From NCBI RefSeq assembly GCF_018398425.1, contig NZ_JADPMV010000001.1, forward strand, positions 1,364,001 to 1,428,000: a DNA stretch of 64,000 nt. The letters run 5' to 3'. Origin of the DNA: Pseudomonas lalucatii (GTDB taxonomy: Bacteria > Pseudomonadota > Gammaproteobacteria > Pseudomonadales > Pseudomonadaceae). Positions 41,922 through 49,086 of the stretch are shown piece by piece (the stretch's first letter is position 1; each line of letters begins with the position of its first letter). The notes beneath the pieces are model-generated. The model was not told where the DNA came from. It did no database searches and saw nothing but the letters and a program-made list of their open reading frames with translations. The translations under genes and the position numbers were made by a program.

Positions 41922-43388
41922 ATGTCCCCCGCCACCGCCCAATCCAGCCAACGCGCGCTGATCCTGCTTCTGCTGCTCCTGCTCGGCGGCGGCTTTCTGG
42001 CCACCTCACTGGCCAGCTACCACACCGCCCTCGAGTCGATCCGCGACAACATCGTCAACACCGAGCTGCCGCTGACCTCCGACAACGTCTACTCGGAGAT
42101 CCAGAAGGACCTGGTCCGCCCGGTGCTGATCGCCTCGATGATGGCCCGCGATACCTTCGTGCGCGACTGGGTGATCGCCGGCGAGCAGGACGTCGGGCAG
42201 ATGACCCGCTACCTGGCCGAGGTGCAGCAACAGTACGGCGCCATCACCAGCTTCTTCGTCTCGGAACAGTCGCGCACCTACTACCAGGCCAAGGGCGTGC
42301 TCAAACAGGTGGACCGGGAGCAGCCACGCGACGCCTGGTACTACCGGGTGCGCGGCCTGGACACGCCCTACGAGATCAACGTCGATGTCGACCTGGCCAA
42401 TCAGGACCGCCTGACGGTCTTCATCAACTACCGGGTGCTCGACTACCGGCAACGCTTCATCGGCGCCACCGGCGTGGGCCTGACCGTGGATGCGGTGGTC
42501 CAGCTGATCGACGCCTACCAGCAGCGCTATGGCCGAAGCGTGTATTTCGTCGACACCGACGGACGCATCACCCTCACCGGCGCCAGCGGTGGCCCCCAGG
42601 GCGCCCGGGTCGGCCAGGCGCTCGCACAAATCGAAGGGCTGCAGGACTTGCCGGCCCAGCTACCGCAGAACGGCAACTTCACCTACGAGGAGCAGGGCCG
42701 CGGGCATTACCTCAACGTGCGCTTCATCCCCGAGCTGAACTGGTACCTGTTCGTCGACAAGCAGGAAGACGGCGCCGTCGCCGGCATCCGCCGCTCGCTC
42801 TACCTGAACCTGCTGGTCTGCCTGCTGGTCACCGCCCTGGTGCTGGGCGTGGTCAGCTTCGCCCTGCGCCGCCATCAGGCCCGCATCGCTGCCCTGGCCA
42901 CCACCGACGCCCTCACCGAGCTGCCCAATCGCCGGGGTTTCGAGCTGCTGGCCAATCAGGCGATTCAGGAGGCACGTCGCCAGCAGAGTCCGTTGTGTGC
43001 CCTGCTGCTCGACCTCGACCACTTCAAACAACTCAACGACAACCATGGCCACCTGGCCGGCGACGAGGTGCTGCGCGGATTCGCCGCCCAGCTGCGCGGC
43101 GACCTGCGCCAGTCAGACATCATCTGTCGCTGGGGTGGCGAGGAGTTCATCCTGCTGTTCAAGGACACCCACCCCGCTCAGGCGCGCCAGCTGGCGGAAA
43201 AGATTCGCCTGCACACCGAGCAGAACCGCTTCCAGCATGCCGGCGCCCAGCTGCGGATCACCACCAGCCTCGGCCTCGCCGAGCTTCATCAGGACGACGC
43301 CCTCGACCAGCTGATCGGCCGTGCCGACCGCGCCCTGTATCGGGCCAAGCAGTCCGGGCGCAACCGCCTTTGCGAAGAGAGCACATGA
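41922..43388 (+). CDS. Membrane diguanylate cyclase with periplasmic Cache-type sensor
   Basis: The 488-residue product has TM1 (ALILLLLLLLGGGFLATSL) and a large periplasmic sensor (residues 30-285, Cache-like: MMARDTFVRDWV ... FFVSEQSRTYYQAKGVL ... DAWYYRVRGLDTPYEINVDVD). TM2 (LYLNLLVCLLVTALVLGVVSFAL) and an intact GGDEF domain follow (TDALTELPNRRGFELL; active site RWGGEEF; product-inhibition RxxD site RQSD five residues earlier). It makes c-di-GMP from two GTP. The stop overlaps the next gene by four bases (ATGA). Position near lapDG suggests it may feed LapD; ligand unknown. Confidence 0.9.
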   Translation: MSPATAQSSQRALILLLLLLLGGGFLATSLASYHTALESIRDNIVNTELPLTSDNVYSEIQKDLVRPVLIASMMARDTFVRDWVIAGEQDVGQMTRYLAEVQQQYGAITSFFVSEQSRTYYQAKGVLKQVDREQPRDAWYYRVRGLDTPYEINVDVDLANQDRLTVFINYRVLDYRQRFIGATGVGLTVDAVVQLIDAYQQRYGRSVYFVDTDGRITLTGASGGPQGARVGQALAQIEGLQDLPAQLPQNGNFTYEEQGRGHYLNVRFIPELNWYLFVDKQEDGAVAGIRRSLYLNLLVCLLVTALVLGVVSFALRRHQARIAALATTDALTELPNRRGFELLANQAIQEARRQQSPLCALLLDLDHFKQLNDNHGHLAGDEVLRGFAAQLRGDLRQSDIICRWGGEEFILLFKDTHPAQARQLAEKIRLHTEQNRFQHAGAQLRITTSLGLAELHQDDALDQLIGRADRALYRAKQSGRNRLCEEST

Positions 43389-43612
43389 GCCACGCCGCCA
43401 CCCGCTGCCCGCTCTGCGGCCGGCATAATCGGTGCGCCCAGGCCGGCTCGCCGACGCCGGTGCAGCAGTGCTGGTGTTTCGCGGCCCCCGTCGCCCGGGA
43501 AGCCCTCGCGCACCTGCCGGCCGCCCAGCGCAACCGGGCCTGCCTCTGCCCAGGCTGCGCCCAGGGCCTGCCACCGGCCCCGCCGGATCACACCGCGACC
43601 GGCCCCGACTGA
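43385..43612 (+). CDS. Small cysteine-rich CWC-type protein
   Basis: The 75-residue product has four CxxC- or CxC-type cysteine groups (CPLCGRHNRC, CWCF, CLCPGC), the pattern of the 'cysteine-rich CWC' family, probably a small zinc-binding protein. Function is unknown. ATG 43385 overlaps the TGA of the diguanylate cyclase (ATGA), and rsuA starts 2 bases after its stop, so the three genes are likely translated together. The CWC-rsuA pairing is common in pseudomonads as far as I recall. Confidence 0.78.
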   Translation: MSHAATRCPLCGRHNRCAQAGSPTPVQQCWCFAAPVAREALAHLPAAQRNRACLCPGCAQGLPPAPPDHTATGPD

Positions 43613-43614
43613 CC

Positions 43615-44319
43615 ATGCGCCTCGATCGCTTCCTCAGCAATCTGCCGCGCTTCAACCGCCAGGATGCACGCCGCCTGCTCGCCGGCGGCAGCGTGCGCCT
43701 GGACGGCCAGATCAGCCGCGACGGCCGCAGCGAGGTGAGCGTGTTCAGCCGGGTCGAGCTGGACGGCGGCGAAGTGCTGCAAGCCGGCAAAGCCGCCTGC
43801 TACTTCATGCTGCACAAACCGCCCGGGGTGGTCAGCGCCACGGTCCACCCCGAACACCGCACCGTGCTCGACCTGCTGGACGAGCCGGACAAGCATGACC
43901 TGCACCTGGCCGGGCGCCTCGACCTGAGCACCAGCGGCCTGCTGCTGATCACCAACGATGGGCAGTGGTCGCGCCGGGTGACCCTGCCGAAGAGCAAGCA
44001 GCCCAAGGTCTACCTGGTCGATACCGCGGACCCGATCGACCCGATCTGCGTCGAGGCGTTCGCGCGTGGCCTGTACTTCCAGTACGAGGACCTCGTCACC
44101 CAGCCCGCCGTGCTGGACATCCTGGCACCCCGCCAGGCGCGTCTGACGCTCTACGAAGGCCGCTACCACCAGGTCAAGCGCATGTTCGGTCACTTCCGCA
44201 ACAGGGTCGTCGGCCTGCACCGGCTCAGCATGGGCGCAGTGCGGCTCGACCCGCTGCTTGCGCCGGGCCACTACCGCGCCCTCACGGCCACCGAAGTCGC
44301 CAGCTTCGCCGCCGACTGA
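43615..44319 (+). CDS. rsuA: 16S rRNA pseudouridine(516) synthase RsuA
   Basis: The 234-residue product has an N-terminal S4-like RNA-binding domain (MRLDRFLSNLPRFNRQDARRLLAGGSVRLDG) and the RsuA-family catalytic domain with the nucleophilic Asp in LAGRLDLSTSGLLLITNDG, plus YHQVKRMFGHFRNRV. It isomerises U516 of 16S rRNA. ATG 43615 is chosen over an upstream frame because it begins exactly with the S4 domain and directly follows the CWC gene stop. Confidence 0.93.
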   Translation: MRLDRFLSNLPRFNRQDARRLLAGGSVRLDGQISRDGRSEVSVFSRVELDGGEVLQAGKAACYFMLHKPPGVVSATVHPEHRTVLDLLDEPDKHDLHLAGRLDLSTSGLLLITNDGQWSRRVTLPKSKQPKVYLVDTADPIDPICVEAFARGLYFQYEDLVTQPAVLDILAPRQARLTLYEGRYHQVKRMFGHFRNRVVGLHRLSMGAVRLDPLLAPGHYRALTATEVASFAAD

Positions 44320-44721
44320 CGCGAACGGCGCCGCGCGTCACATCGCCAGGCGGACTGGCCGACCAACGGCAAGAAAGAAATGGAATAGAGACTTGCAACT
44401 GTCACGGCGCCGCTGCTTAAATCGAACCATAAGGTCTTGAAGTGACCACGAGGTCACAAGAGCCGTCTAAGCGTTCTTTCGGTTGCCTGCGCTCTGCGCA
44501 AATTGGGTTCCTGCCTGGTTACAGACGCCTCCTCGGCCCCTCATGAAAGGGCTGGGCGGATGCTCTATTTCAACTCTAACTGATTGAAAATAAATAACTT
44601 TTAAAATACTCCAGCCTGACATTGGCTTGTCATGTCCAGGCGCTTTCCTAACTGTCCTACTTTGTCCGGCAAAACGGCCTCGCCGCTTGCCACGTCAATC
44701 TTGTGCCAGGAGGGAAGCAAC
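44320..44721 (+). other. Long non-coding leader upstream of phaG
   Basis: No gene is visible in 402 bases. The first part is GC-balanced and contains the inverted pair GTGACC / GGTCAC (44440-44455). From 44560 it turns AT-rich (a stretch around 44575-44610 of mostly A and T), the most likely promoter area for phaG. No convincing -24/-12 or -35/-10 pair stands out by eye. Confidence 0.5.
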
Positions 44722-45606
44722 ATGAAGCCAGCCACCGCTGTCGTCGATGTTCTAGGGATATACAAGGTTCATACGGAGTTCTACGCCAGCCCCGCCGCCC
44801 GCAAGACCATCATTCTGGTCAACGGCTCGCTGGCCACCACAGCCGCCTTCGCCCAGACGGTCAAGTACCTGCAGGAGCAGTTCAACGTGGTGCTCTACGA
44901 CCAGCCCTATGCCGGCCAGTCGAAGGTGCACAACAACCACAGTCGCCCGGTCACCAAGGAGGAAGAGGCGGGCATCCTCCTCGAGCTGATCGAACACTTC
45001 CGCGTCGACTACCTGCAGTCGTTCTCCTGGGGCGGCGTGGCGGCCATGATGGCCCTGTCGCAACGTCCTGCCCGCATAGAGAAGGCGGTGATCACCTCGT
45101 TCTCGCCGCTGCTCAACGAGCCCATGCTCGACTACCTGGAAAAGGGCCTGGTCGACCTGAAGGCCGTCGATGGCGGTAGCCTCGGCCATCTGGTCAACAA
45201 CACCATCGGCAAGCACCTGCCGTCGCTGTTCAAGCGCTTCAACCACCGCCACATCAGCAGCCTGGACGAGCACGAATACCGGCAGATGTACGCGCACGTC
45301 AACCAGGTGGTGCACATGGAGAGCCACTGCCAGATGGACTGCCTGGCGGCCATCGAGATTCCGCTTCTGTTCGTCAACGGCGAACACGACGAATACACCT
45401 CGGCCGAAGACGTGCGCCTGTTCGCCGAGCACCTCCGCGACTGCCAGTTCGCCATCATCGACAATGCCGGGCACTTCCTCGACATGGAACACAAAGGCGC
45501 ATGGCTGCAGAGCCGCGCCGTGCTGCTGGGCTTCCTGCAGGGCCCGGCCATGCGCGAAAAAGCCTACCGCGGACACCCGGAACTGCGGCATGCGATCGCC
45601 GTATGA
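44722..45606 (+). CDS. phaG: PhaG-type (R)-3-hydroxyacyl-ACP thioesterase/transacylase
   Basis: This 294-residue alpha/beta-hydrolase fold protein has IILVNGSLATTAAFAQTVKYL, QFNVVLYDQPYAGQSK, nucleophile elbow FSWGGVAAMM, LFVNGEHDEYTSAEDVR and the terminal histidine in NAGHFLDMEHK. These stretches fit P. putida PhaG better than RhlA of P. aeruginosa (recalled: SLFKRFNHRHISSLDEHEY is nearly PhaG-identical). PhaG diverts 3-hydroxyacyl groups from fatty acid synthesis toward medium-chain polyhydroxyalkanoate. ATG 44722 has AGGAGGGAA 7 bases ahead. An RhlA-like role in making hydroxyalkanoyl surfactant precursors is the main alternative. Confidence 0.85.
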   Translation: MKPATAVVDVLGIYKVHTEFYASPAARKTIILVNGSLATTAAFAQTVKYLQEQFNVVLYDQPYAGQSKVHNNHSRPVTKEEEAGILLELIEHFRVDYLQSFSWGGVAAMMALSQRPARIEKAVITSFSPLLNEPMLDYLEKGLVDLKAVDGGSLGHLVNNTIGKHLPSLFKRFNHRHISSLDEHEYRQMYAHVNQVVHMESHCQMDCLAAIEIPLLFVNGEHDEYTSAEDVRLFAEHLRDCQFAIIDNAGHFLDMEHKGAWLQSRAVLLGFLQGPAMREKAYRGHPELRHAIAV

Positions 45607-45628
45607 GAGCTGACAGCGAGCCGCAGTA

Positions 45629-45670
45629 GCACCGAGACGCAGCACATCGCGCTCGGTGCGGGCTTCTTTT
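45629..45670 (+). terminator. Terminator after phaG
   Basis: The stem GCACCGAG (45629-45636) / CTCGGTGC (45652-45659), extended inside by CGC / GCG, is followed by GGGCTTCTTTT. Confidence 0.75.
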
Positions 45671-45705
45671 CGCCGACGAGTTCTGGTACAAAGTCACCCG
45701 CAAAC

Positions 45706-45779
45706 GCGGGCGTCGTATAATGGCATTACCTGAGCTTCCCAAGCTCATGACGAGGGTTCGATTCCCTTCGCCCGCTCCA
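45706..45779 (+). tRNA. tRNA-Gly (anticodon CCC)
   Basis: The 74-base cloverleaf has acceptor GCGGGCG pairing with CGCCCGC, D arm with GGC loop, anticodon stem TGAGC / GCTCA around loop TTCCCAA (anticodon CCC), T arm GAGGG TTCGATT CCCTT, discriminator T and encoded CCA. Accessory DNA begins directly after it, as is common where integrative elements insert at tRNA 3' ends. Confidence 0.95.
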
Positions 45780-46169
45780 GAATTTATGCAGCCTCCAAGC
45801 CTACCAAGTATCCCCTCACAAGATTGGGGGCCGTTTCGGGGGCCGTTTCAACTCAGGGCATCCCGTCGGACACCCTGGATAGTCGGGCATATACCAGCGC
45901 TCTGAATAGCGAATGCCGTCAACTAGGCCAATCCAGCGCCCCATACGGTCGGTGATCTGTAGGCCTTGAATAACCAAGCCCTGCAGAAAGTCAGAACCAC
46001 CGCGGCCAACTTTTGTTGGCAGTAGCGCTCGAGATTCTCCCGATTACGGGTCTCAGCCAGCTCGCACCGACCTGCCCTTCCTAAGTCCGGCTCGCAACAG
46101 AACCGTTTTCACGCCAAATTGCCCATGCTCCCAAACTGCTCGGACACCCTCGGATGCCATTGTCTGGAG
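45780..46169 (+). other. Degraded non-coding DNA after the tRNA
   Basis: No frame of useful length on either strand and a base composition less GC-rich than the core. It contains the 12-base unit GGGGGCCGTTTC twice in tandem (45826-45849). I see no integrase coding sequence. The stretch looks like the eroded end of an integrated element. Confidence 0.5.
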
Positions 46170-46173
46170 TGAC

Positions 46174-46400
46174 TCCCGGCTATCACCTGACGGCGTGAAC
46201 CGCATCCCGCTAATCAACAAGACGTTGAACGCCTATCGGCTCGGCCGCATGGTCAAGCATCTACTGGAAATCGAAACCTACCGCATGATGGCGTCGCTCG
46301 CCTTGCCGGTCGCAAGGGCGTGGCCACGGCCCTGAAGGGGTTCGAGCGCGAATTGACCGAACTGTCCGATCAGAACGCCCACTCCAGACAACCGGATCAG
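46174..46400 (+). pseudogene. Fragment of a DUF3422-type membrane protein gene, frameshifted
   Basis: One frame reads SRLSPDGVNR ... LNAYRLGRMVKHLLEIETYRMMASLALPVAR, which resembles the conserved central segment of DUF3422 proteins (LLEIETYRMMALLALP). Near 46310 the match moves to another frame (ATALKGFERELTELSDQ), so a frameshift has occurred. No start and no C-terminal membrane part are present. It is a remnant, not a functional gene. Confidence 0.65.
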
Positions 46401-46408
46401 GCCGCATC

Positions 46409-46456
46409 AAACAACGATGGGTTACCACCTACAAACAACGATGGGTTACCACCTAC
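46409..46456 (+). repeat. Two-copy 24-base tandem repeat
   Basis: Two identical 24-base units with core CAACGATGGGTTACCACCT begin at 46409 and 46433, just after the DUF3422 fragment. Origin unknown; could be slippage or a duplicated recombination junction. Confidence 0.8.
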
Positions 46457-46569
46457 GGTGGCCGAAGAAAAACTTAACCCACCGTCAGGGACAGACCAAC
46501 TACATAGAACACCCTTGTGGGACGATTTCGACTCACACCATCTACGCCCCAGCATGTTGCCATCCTGAA

Positions 46570-46908
46570 AACCCCAGGCTAGAGTGCGCCCGTCGTGGTC
46601 AATCCCACGGCCGGGCGTGACAACCTGTGAAGCAAGGGCGCGGTAGCACCTTAGGTGACTAGCAAGCACGTTTGTGCTCGGCTATCGCTTTTCTATGGTG
46701 GGCCGTGCGGGGCAGGCTTCGGCCTGGCCGGTTCCCTTGGTTCCCGGTTGTCACCCCCGTGCGGTCCACCACCAATCCGCGTGACAACGGATGGTAGTGG
46801 CTCCTTAATCGAACCAAGGAGCATAAGGAATGCGCTACCCCCTTTTTACCCAAGGGCTCCGCCTTGGGCCTCTGGCCTTGTTGTTTGCCTCCATCCAGGA
46901 GGTGCGCC
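46570..46908 (+). other. Regulatory-looking leader with inverted repeats
   Basis: No gene is visible. The stretch contains GTGACAAC three times (46617 and 46781 direct, 46747 as its complement GTTGTCAC), the perfect pair CTCCTT / AAGGAG (46801-46821), and the hairpin CCCAAGG / CCTTGGG (46849-46868) shortly before the next gene. It is probably the promoter and leader of the two small genes that follow. Confidence 0.5.
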
Positions 46909-47181
46909 ATGGCTGAGTTCGAAACCTGCGTTGTGCCCTTCCCGCGGCAGCCGAGTCCGCTGCACGAATCCGAGCCTTCCCCCCTGCCCGTCGAAGCGGC
47001 CGCCGAACTGCGCGCCACCATGCTCGGCAACTTGCTGGATCAATTGGCCGAGCCGGACGGCTTTCAGCCAGATGACCTGCGTGTACGGGTGGCAGCCTAC
47101 TCGGCCCTGGACCTGCTGGACGAGCTGGTCGTGCTGTACCGCCGCGCGCTGTCGGAAGCGCGAGGAGGTGTCGCATCATGA
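46909..47181 (+). CDS. Small hypothetical protein of the mobile element
   Basis: The 90-residue product starts at ATG 46909 with AGGAGG 7 bases ahead (a 15-residue longer frame has no ribosome site). It has a proline-rich N-terminal third (FPRQPSPLHESEPSPLP), then predicted helices (ELRATMLGNLLDQLAEP, VRVAAYSALDLLDELVVLYRRALSEAR). No domain recognised. The stop overlaps the next start (ATGA), so the two are one transcription unit. Likely accessory functions of the element, as they precede ardA. Confidence 0.65.
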   Translation: MAEFETCVVPFPRQPSPLHESEPSPLPVEAAAELRATMLGNLLDQLAEPDGFQPDDLRVRVAAYSALDLLDELVVLYRRALSEARGGVAS

Positions 47182-47474
47182 GCAAAGGTGTCGTCACCCT
47201 GCTGCCACCGCACGACGGCCATCCCGGCATGGAAATCAACTGGGCTGCGGACTGTCGGCCAGCCTTTAACCGGGGCGTGAGCTTTGCCCAAACCTGGCTC
47301 GACAACCCGCGCAGCGGCTGGCTCTGGGCGGCGATGATCGCCGAGCGCGATCACCTGCCCCGGGCCATCGAACGCCGCGCCTTCGAGGTGGGCTTTCTCA
47401 GCCGCATCCACCAGCGCCTGTGCTCACCCCACTGTGGGGTGGAGCCGCTCAGGGATGTGACCCTGAGCCTCTAG
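47178..47474 (+). CDS. Small hypothetical protein of the mobile element
   Basis: The 98-residue product has no signal peptide and no recognised domain. It has a central Trp-rich segment (WLDNPRSGWLWAAMIAERDHLPRAIERRAFEVGF) and two cysteines near the end (CSPHCG). ATG 47178 overlaps the previous stop by four bases, so translation is coupled. Function unknown. Confidence 0.65.
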   Translation: MSKGVVTLLPPHDGHPGMEINWAADCRPAFNRGVSFAQTWLDNPRSGWLWAAMIAERDHLPRAIERRAFEVGFLSRIHQRLCSPHCGVEPLRDVTLSL

Positions 47475-47537
47475 GCCAATCGCTGAGCCGGCGCTGCCGC
47501 CAGCTCAGCTGACAGAAGCAGGGGTTCTTGCCCCCTC

Positions 47538-47612
47538 AAAATCAAGAAAAATAGACGGTTTCCACCCTGCCGCTGTGCGGGGTGGAGCCTCCGCGATTTT
47601 TCCTGATTTTTT
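47538..47612 (+). terminator. Nested palindrome, terminator-like
   Basis: Outer arms AAAATCAAGAAAAAT (47538-47552) and ATTTTTCCTGATTTT (47596-47610) pair with one mismatch; inside sits CCACCC..GCCGC / GCGG..GGGTGG. The outer stem ends in a run of T. It closes the two-gene unit and could act in both directions, or be a protein-binding cruciform. Confidence 0.55.
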
Positions 47613-47694
47613 CACCACCGCCTTAGTCGCCCTAGTCGGCAGGGGTTCATGCGCAGCGCAAGCGCAGAACCCAGAAGACCAAGGAGCGAACGCC

Positions 47695-48207
47695 ATGAGC
47701 GAACACATCAGGATCTACGTTGCCGACCTGGCCGCCTACAACGCCGGTCACCTGCATGGCGTCTGGATCGATGCCACCCAGGAGCTGGACGCCATCCAGG
47801 CGCAGGTCGACGCCATGCTGGCAGCCTCGCCGGTCGAGGATGCGGAGGAGTACGCCATCCACGACTTCGAGGGCTTCGACGGCTATCGCCTCGGTGAATA
47901 CGCAGGCCTGGAGAGCGCTCACGAGGTTGCCTGCTTTATCGAGGAGTACCCCGAGTTCGGCGGCGCCCTGCTCGCCCATTTCAACGACCTGGAGCACGCG
48001 CGCAAGGCGGCCGAGGAAGACTACTGCGGCTGCTACAGCTCGCTGGCCGACTACGCCCAGGAGCTGACAGAGGAAACTAGCAGCATTCCCCAGCACCTGG
48101 CCCTCTACATCGACTACCGCGCCATGGCTCGCGACCTGGAGATGGGCGGCGATGTGTTCACCCTGGAGACCGGCTTCGAGCAGGTGCACGTGTTCCGGAA
48201 TCGCTAG
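47695..48207 (+). CDS. ardA: ArdA-type antirestriction protein
   Basis: This 170-residue strongly acidic protein matches ArdA: IRIYVADLAAYNAGHLHGVWIDA at the start, then EEYAIHDFEGFDG, and the conserved middle and end (FNDLEHARKAAEEDYCGCYSSLADYAQELTEE). ArdA mimics B-form DNA and blocks type I restriction enzymes when mobile DNA enters a new host. AAGGAG is 8 bases before ATG 47695. A strong terminator follows, making this a single-gene unit. Its presence supports a conjugative origin of the island. Confidence 0.92.
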   Translation: MSEHIRIYVADLAAYNAGHLHGVWIDATQELDAIQAQVDAMLAASPVEDAEEYAIHDFEGFDGYRLGEYAGLESAHEVACFIEEYPEFGGALLAHFNDLEHARKAAEEDYCGCYSSLADYAQELTEETSSIPQHLALYIDYRAMARDLEMGGDVFTLETGFEQVHVFRNR

Positions 48208-48213
48208 ATTGAG

Positions 48214-48250
48214 CCCAAGGCACCGGGGCAACCCGGTGCCTTGGGTTTTT
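48214..48250 (+). terminator. Strong rho-independent terminator after ardA
   Basis: Perfect 14-bp stem CCCAAGGCACCGGG / CCCGGTGCCTTGGG, four-base loop GCAA, followed by TTTTT. Confidence 0.95.
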
Positions 48251-48386
48251 GCGCCCCTGTCCTGTCGGCCACCCGCGCGCCCCACCCAGGAGGCTGATCC
48301 ACGGTGCGAGCACCTGGCGCTCAGCCTGAAGCCGTCGCCCTGTGGGGATGCTGATTCAGACCGTTACGGTCTTACGTCTTTACCCA

Positions 48387-48504
48387 AATCCGTAGATCCG
48401 TATCCACGGATCTACGGATTCGTGGGGATGCGGATTTACGCTTCTACGGATTTACGGAAATCCGTGAATACGTAGTTCAGGTTCTACAGAAAGCCGTAGA
48501 TCCG
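48387..48504 (+). repeat. CCGTAGATCCG repeat cluster, candidate origin or operator
   Basis: A perfect 15-bp inverted repeat AATCCGTAGATCCGT (48387-48401) / ACGGATCTACGGATT (48406-48420) is separated by four bases. A third CCGTAGATCCG copy lies at 48494-48504, and related CGGATTTACG (48431), ACGGATTTACGG (48446) and ACGGAAATCCGT (48454) lie between. The cluster fills the 464-base gene-free stretch between the ardA terminator and the AlpA-like gene, upstream of repA. The layout suits binding of RepA (iterons) or of the AlpA-like regulator. Confidence 0.7.
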
Positions 48505-48714
48505 CAAAACCGTAGTGCTGCGCGCGTCTATCTGAGTACGGGAGTTTACGGCCGCCAGTCGCTCGCGTAGCTCGGCGTACTCGGTCAGCACTCAGACTGT
48601 GTGGGTCTCGATCCACGCCCCTCATGCCTTCGCATTCGCCCAGACCCAACCCGGCATGATCAACCACGACGAGTGCCGCACGGTGCACCTCCCACGTCAA
48701 CGGAGGACACCCCC

Positions 48715-49086
48715 ATGTCGCGCTCACCCGAGCTTTCCCGTCACCCGCAGCCCATCGATCTCGACGCCCCGCTGCACCGCAAGGCCGGGCCGACGGCCCA
48801 CGCCATGAGGCCCACGGAGCGCGCCAGTGAAGCGCTCACGCCCCAGGCCTGCCCTTCCCCGCGCTACCTCACCAACCACGAAGCCGCGGCCTTCCTGCGC
48901 CTGTCGCCGCGCACCCTGGAGAAGCAGCGGGTGATCGGCGGCGGGCCGCGCTTTCACAAGTTCGGCCGGCGGGTGATGTATGCGCTCACCGATCTCGAGG
49001 CCTGGGCCGGTGAACGCAGTTTCGAGACCACCTTCGACCCCGAGTACCTCGACCGCCACCCGGGAGCCCAGCGTGATGAGCAGTGA
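48715..49086 (+). CDS. AlpA-like helix-turn-helix DNA-binding protein
   Basis: The 123-residue product has an unstructured N-terminal half and an excisionase/MerR-type winged helix in the second half (YLTNHEAAAFLRLSPRTLEKQRVIGGGPRFHKFGRRVMYALTDLEAWA). Such AlpA/Xis-like proteins precede repA in Tn4371-family elements and regulate excision or replication genes. CGGAGG is 8 bases before ATG 48715; the longer frame is not supported. Its stop overlaps the GTG of repA (GTGA). Without an integrase here, a repressor role on the neighbouring repeats is more likely than excision control. Confidence 0.8.
   Translation: MSRSPELSRHPQPIDLDAPLHRKAGPTAHAMRPTERASEALTPQACPSPRYLTNHEAAAFLRLSPRTLEKQRVIGGGPRFHKFGRRVMYALTDLEAWAGERSFETTFDPEYLDRHPGAQRDEQ

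Noticed and set aside
45780..46600. Search for an integrase gene or CRISPR array after the tRNA
   Set aside because: No frame with integrase motifs and no regularly spaced repeats; only a 12-base and a 24-base tandem duplication.
48480..48600. Minus-strand fragment reading LTEYAELRERLAAVNSRTQ
   Set aside because: Only about 34 residues between stops. It may be the end of a lost coiled-coil gene, but is too short to call.
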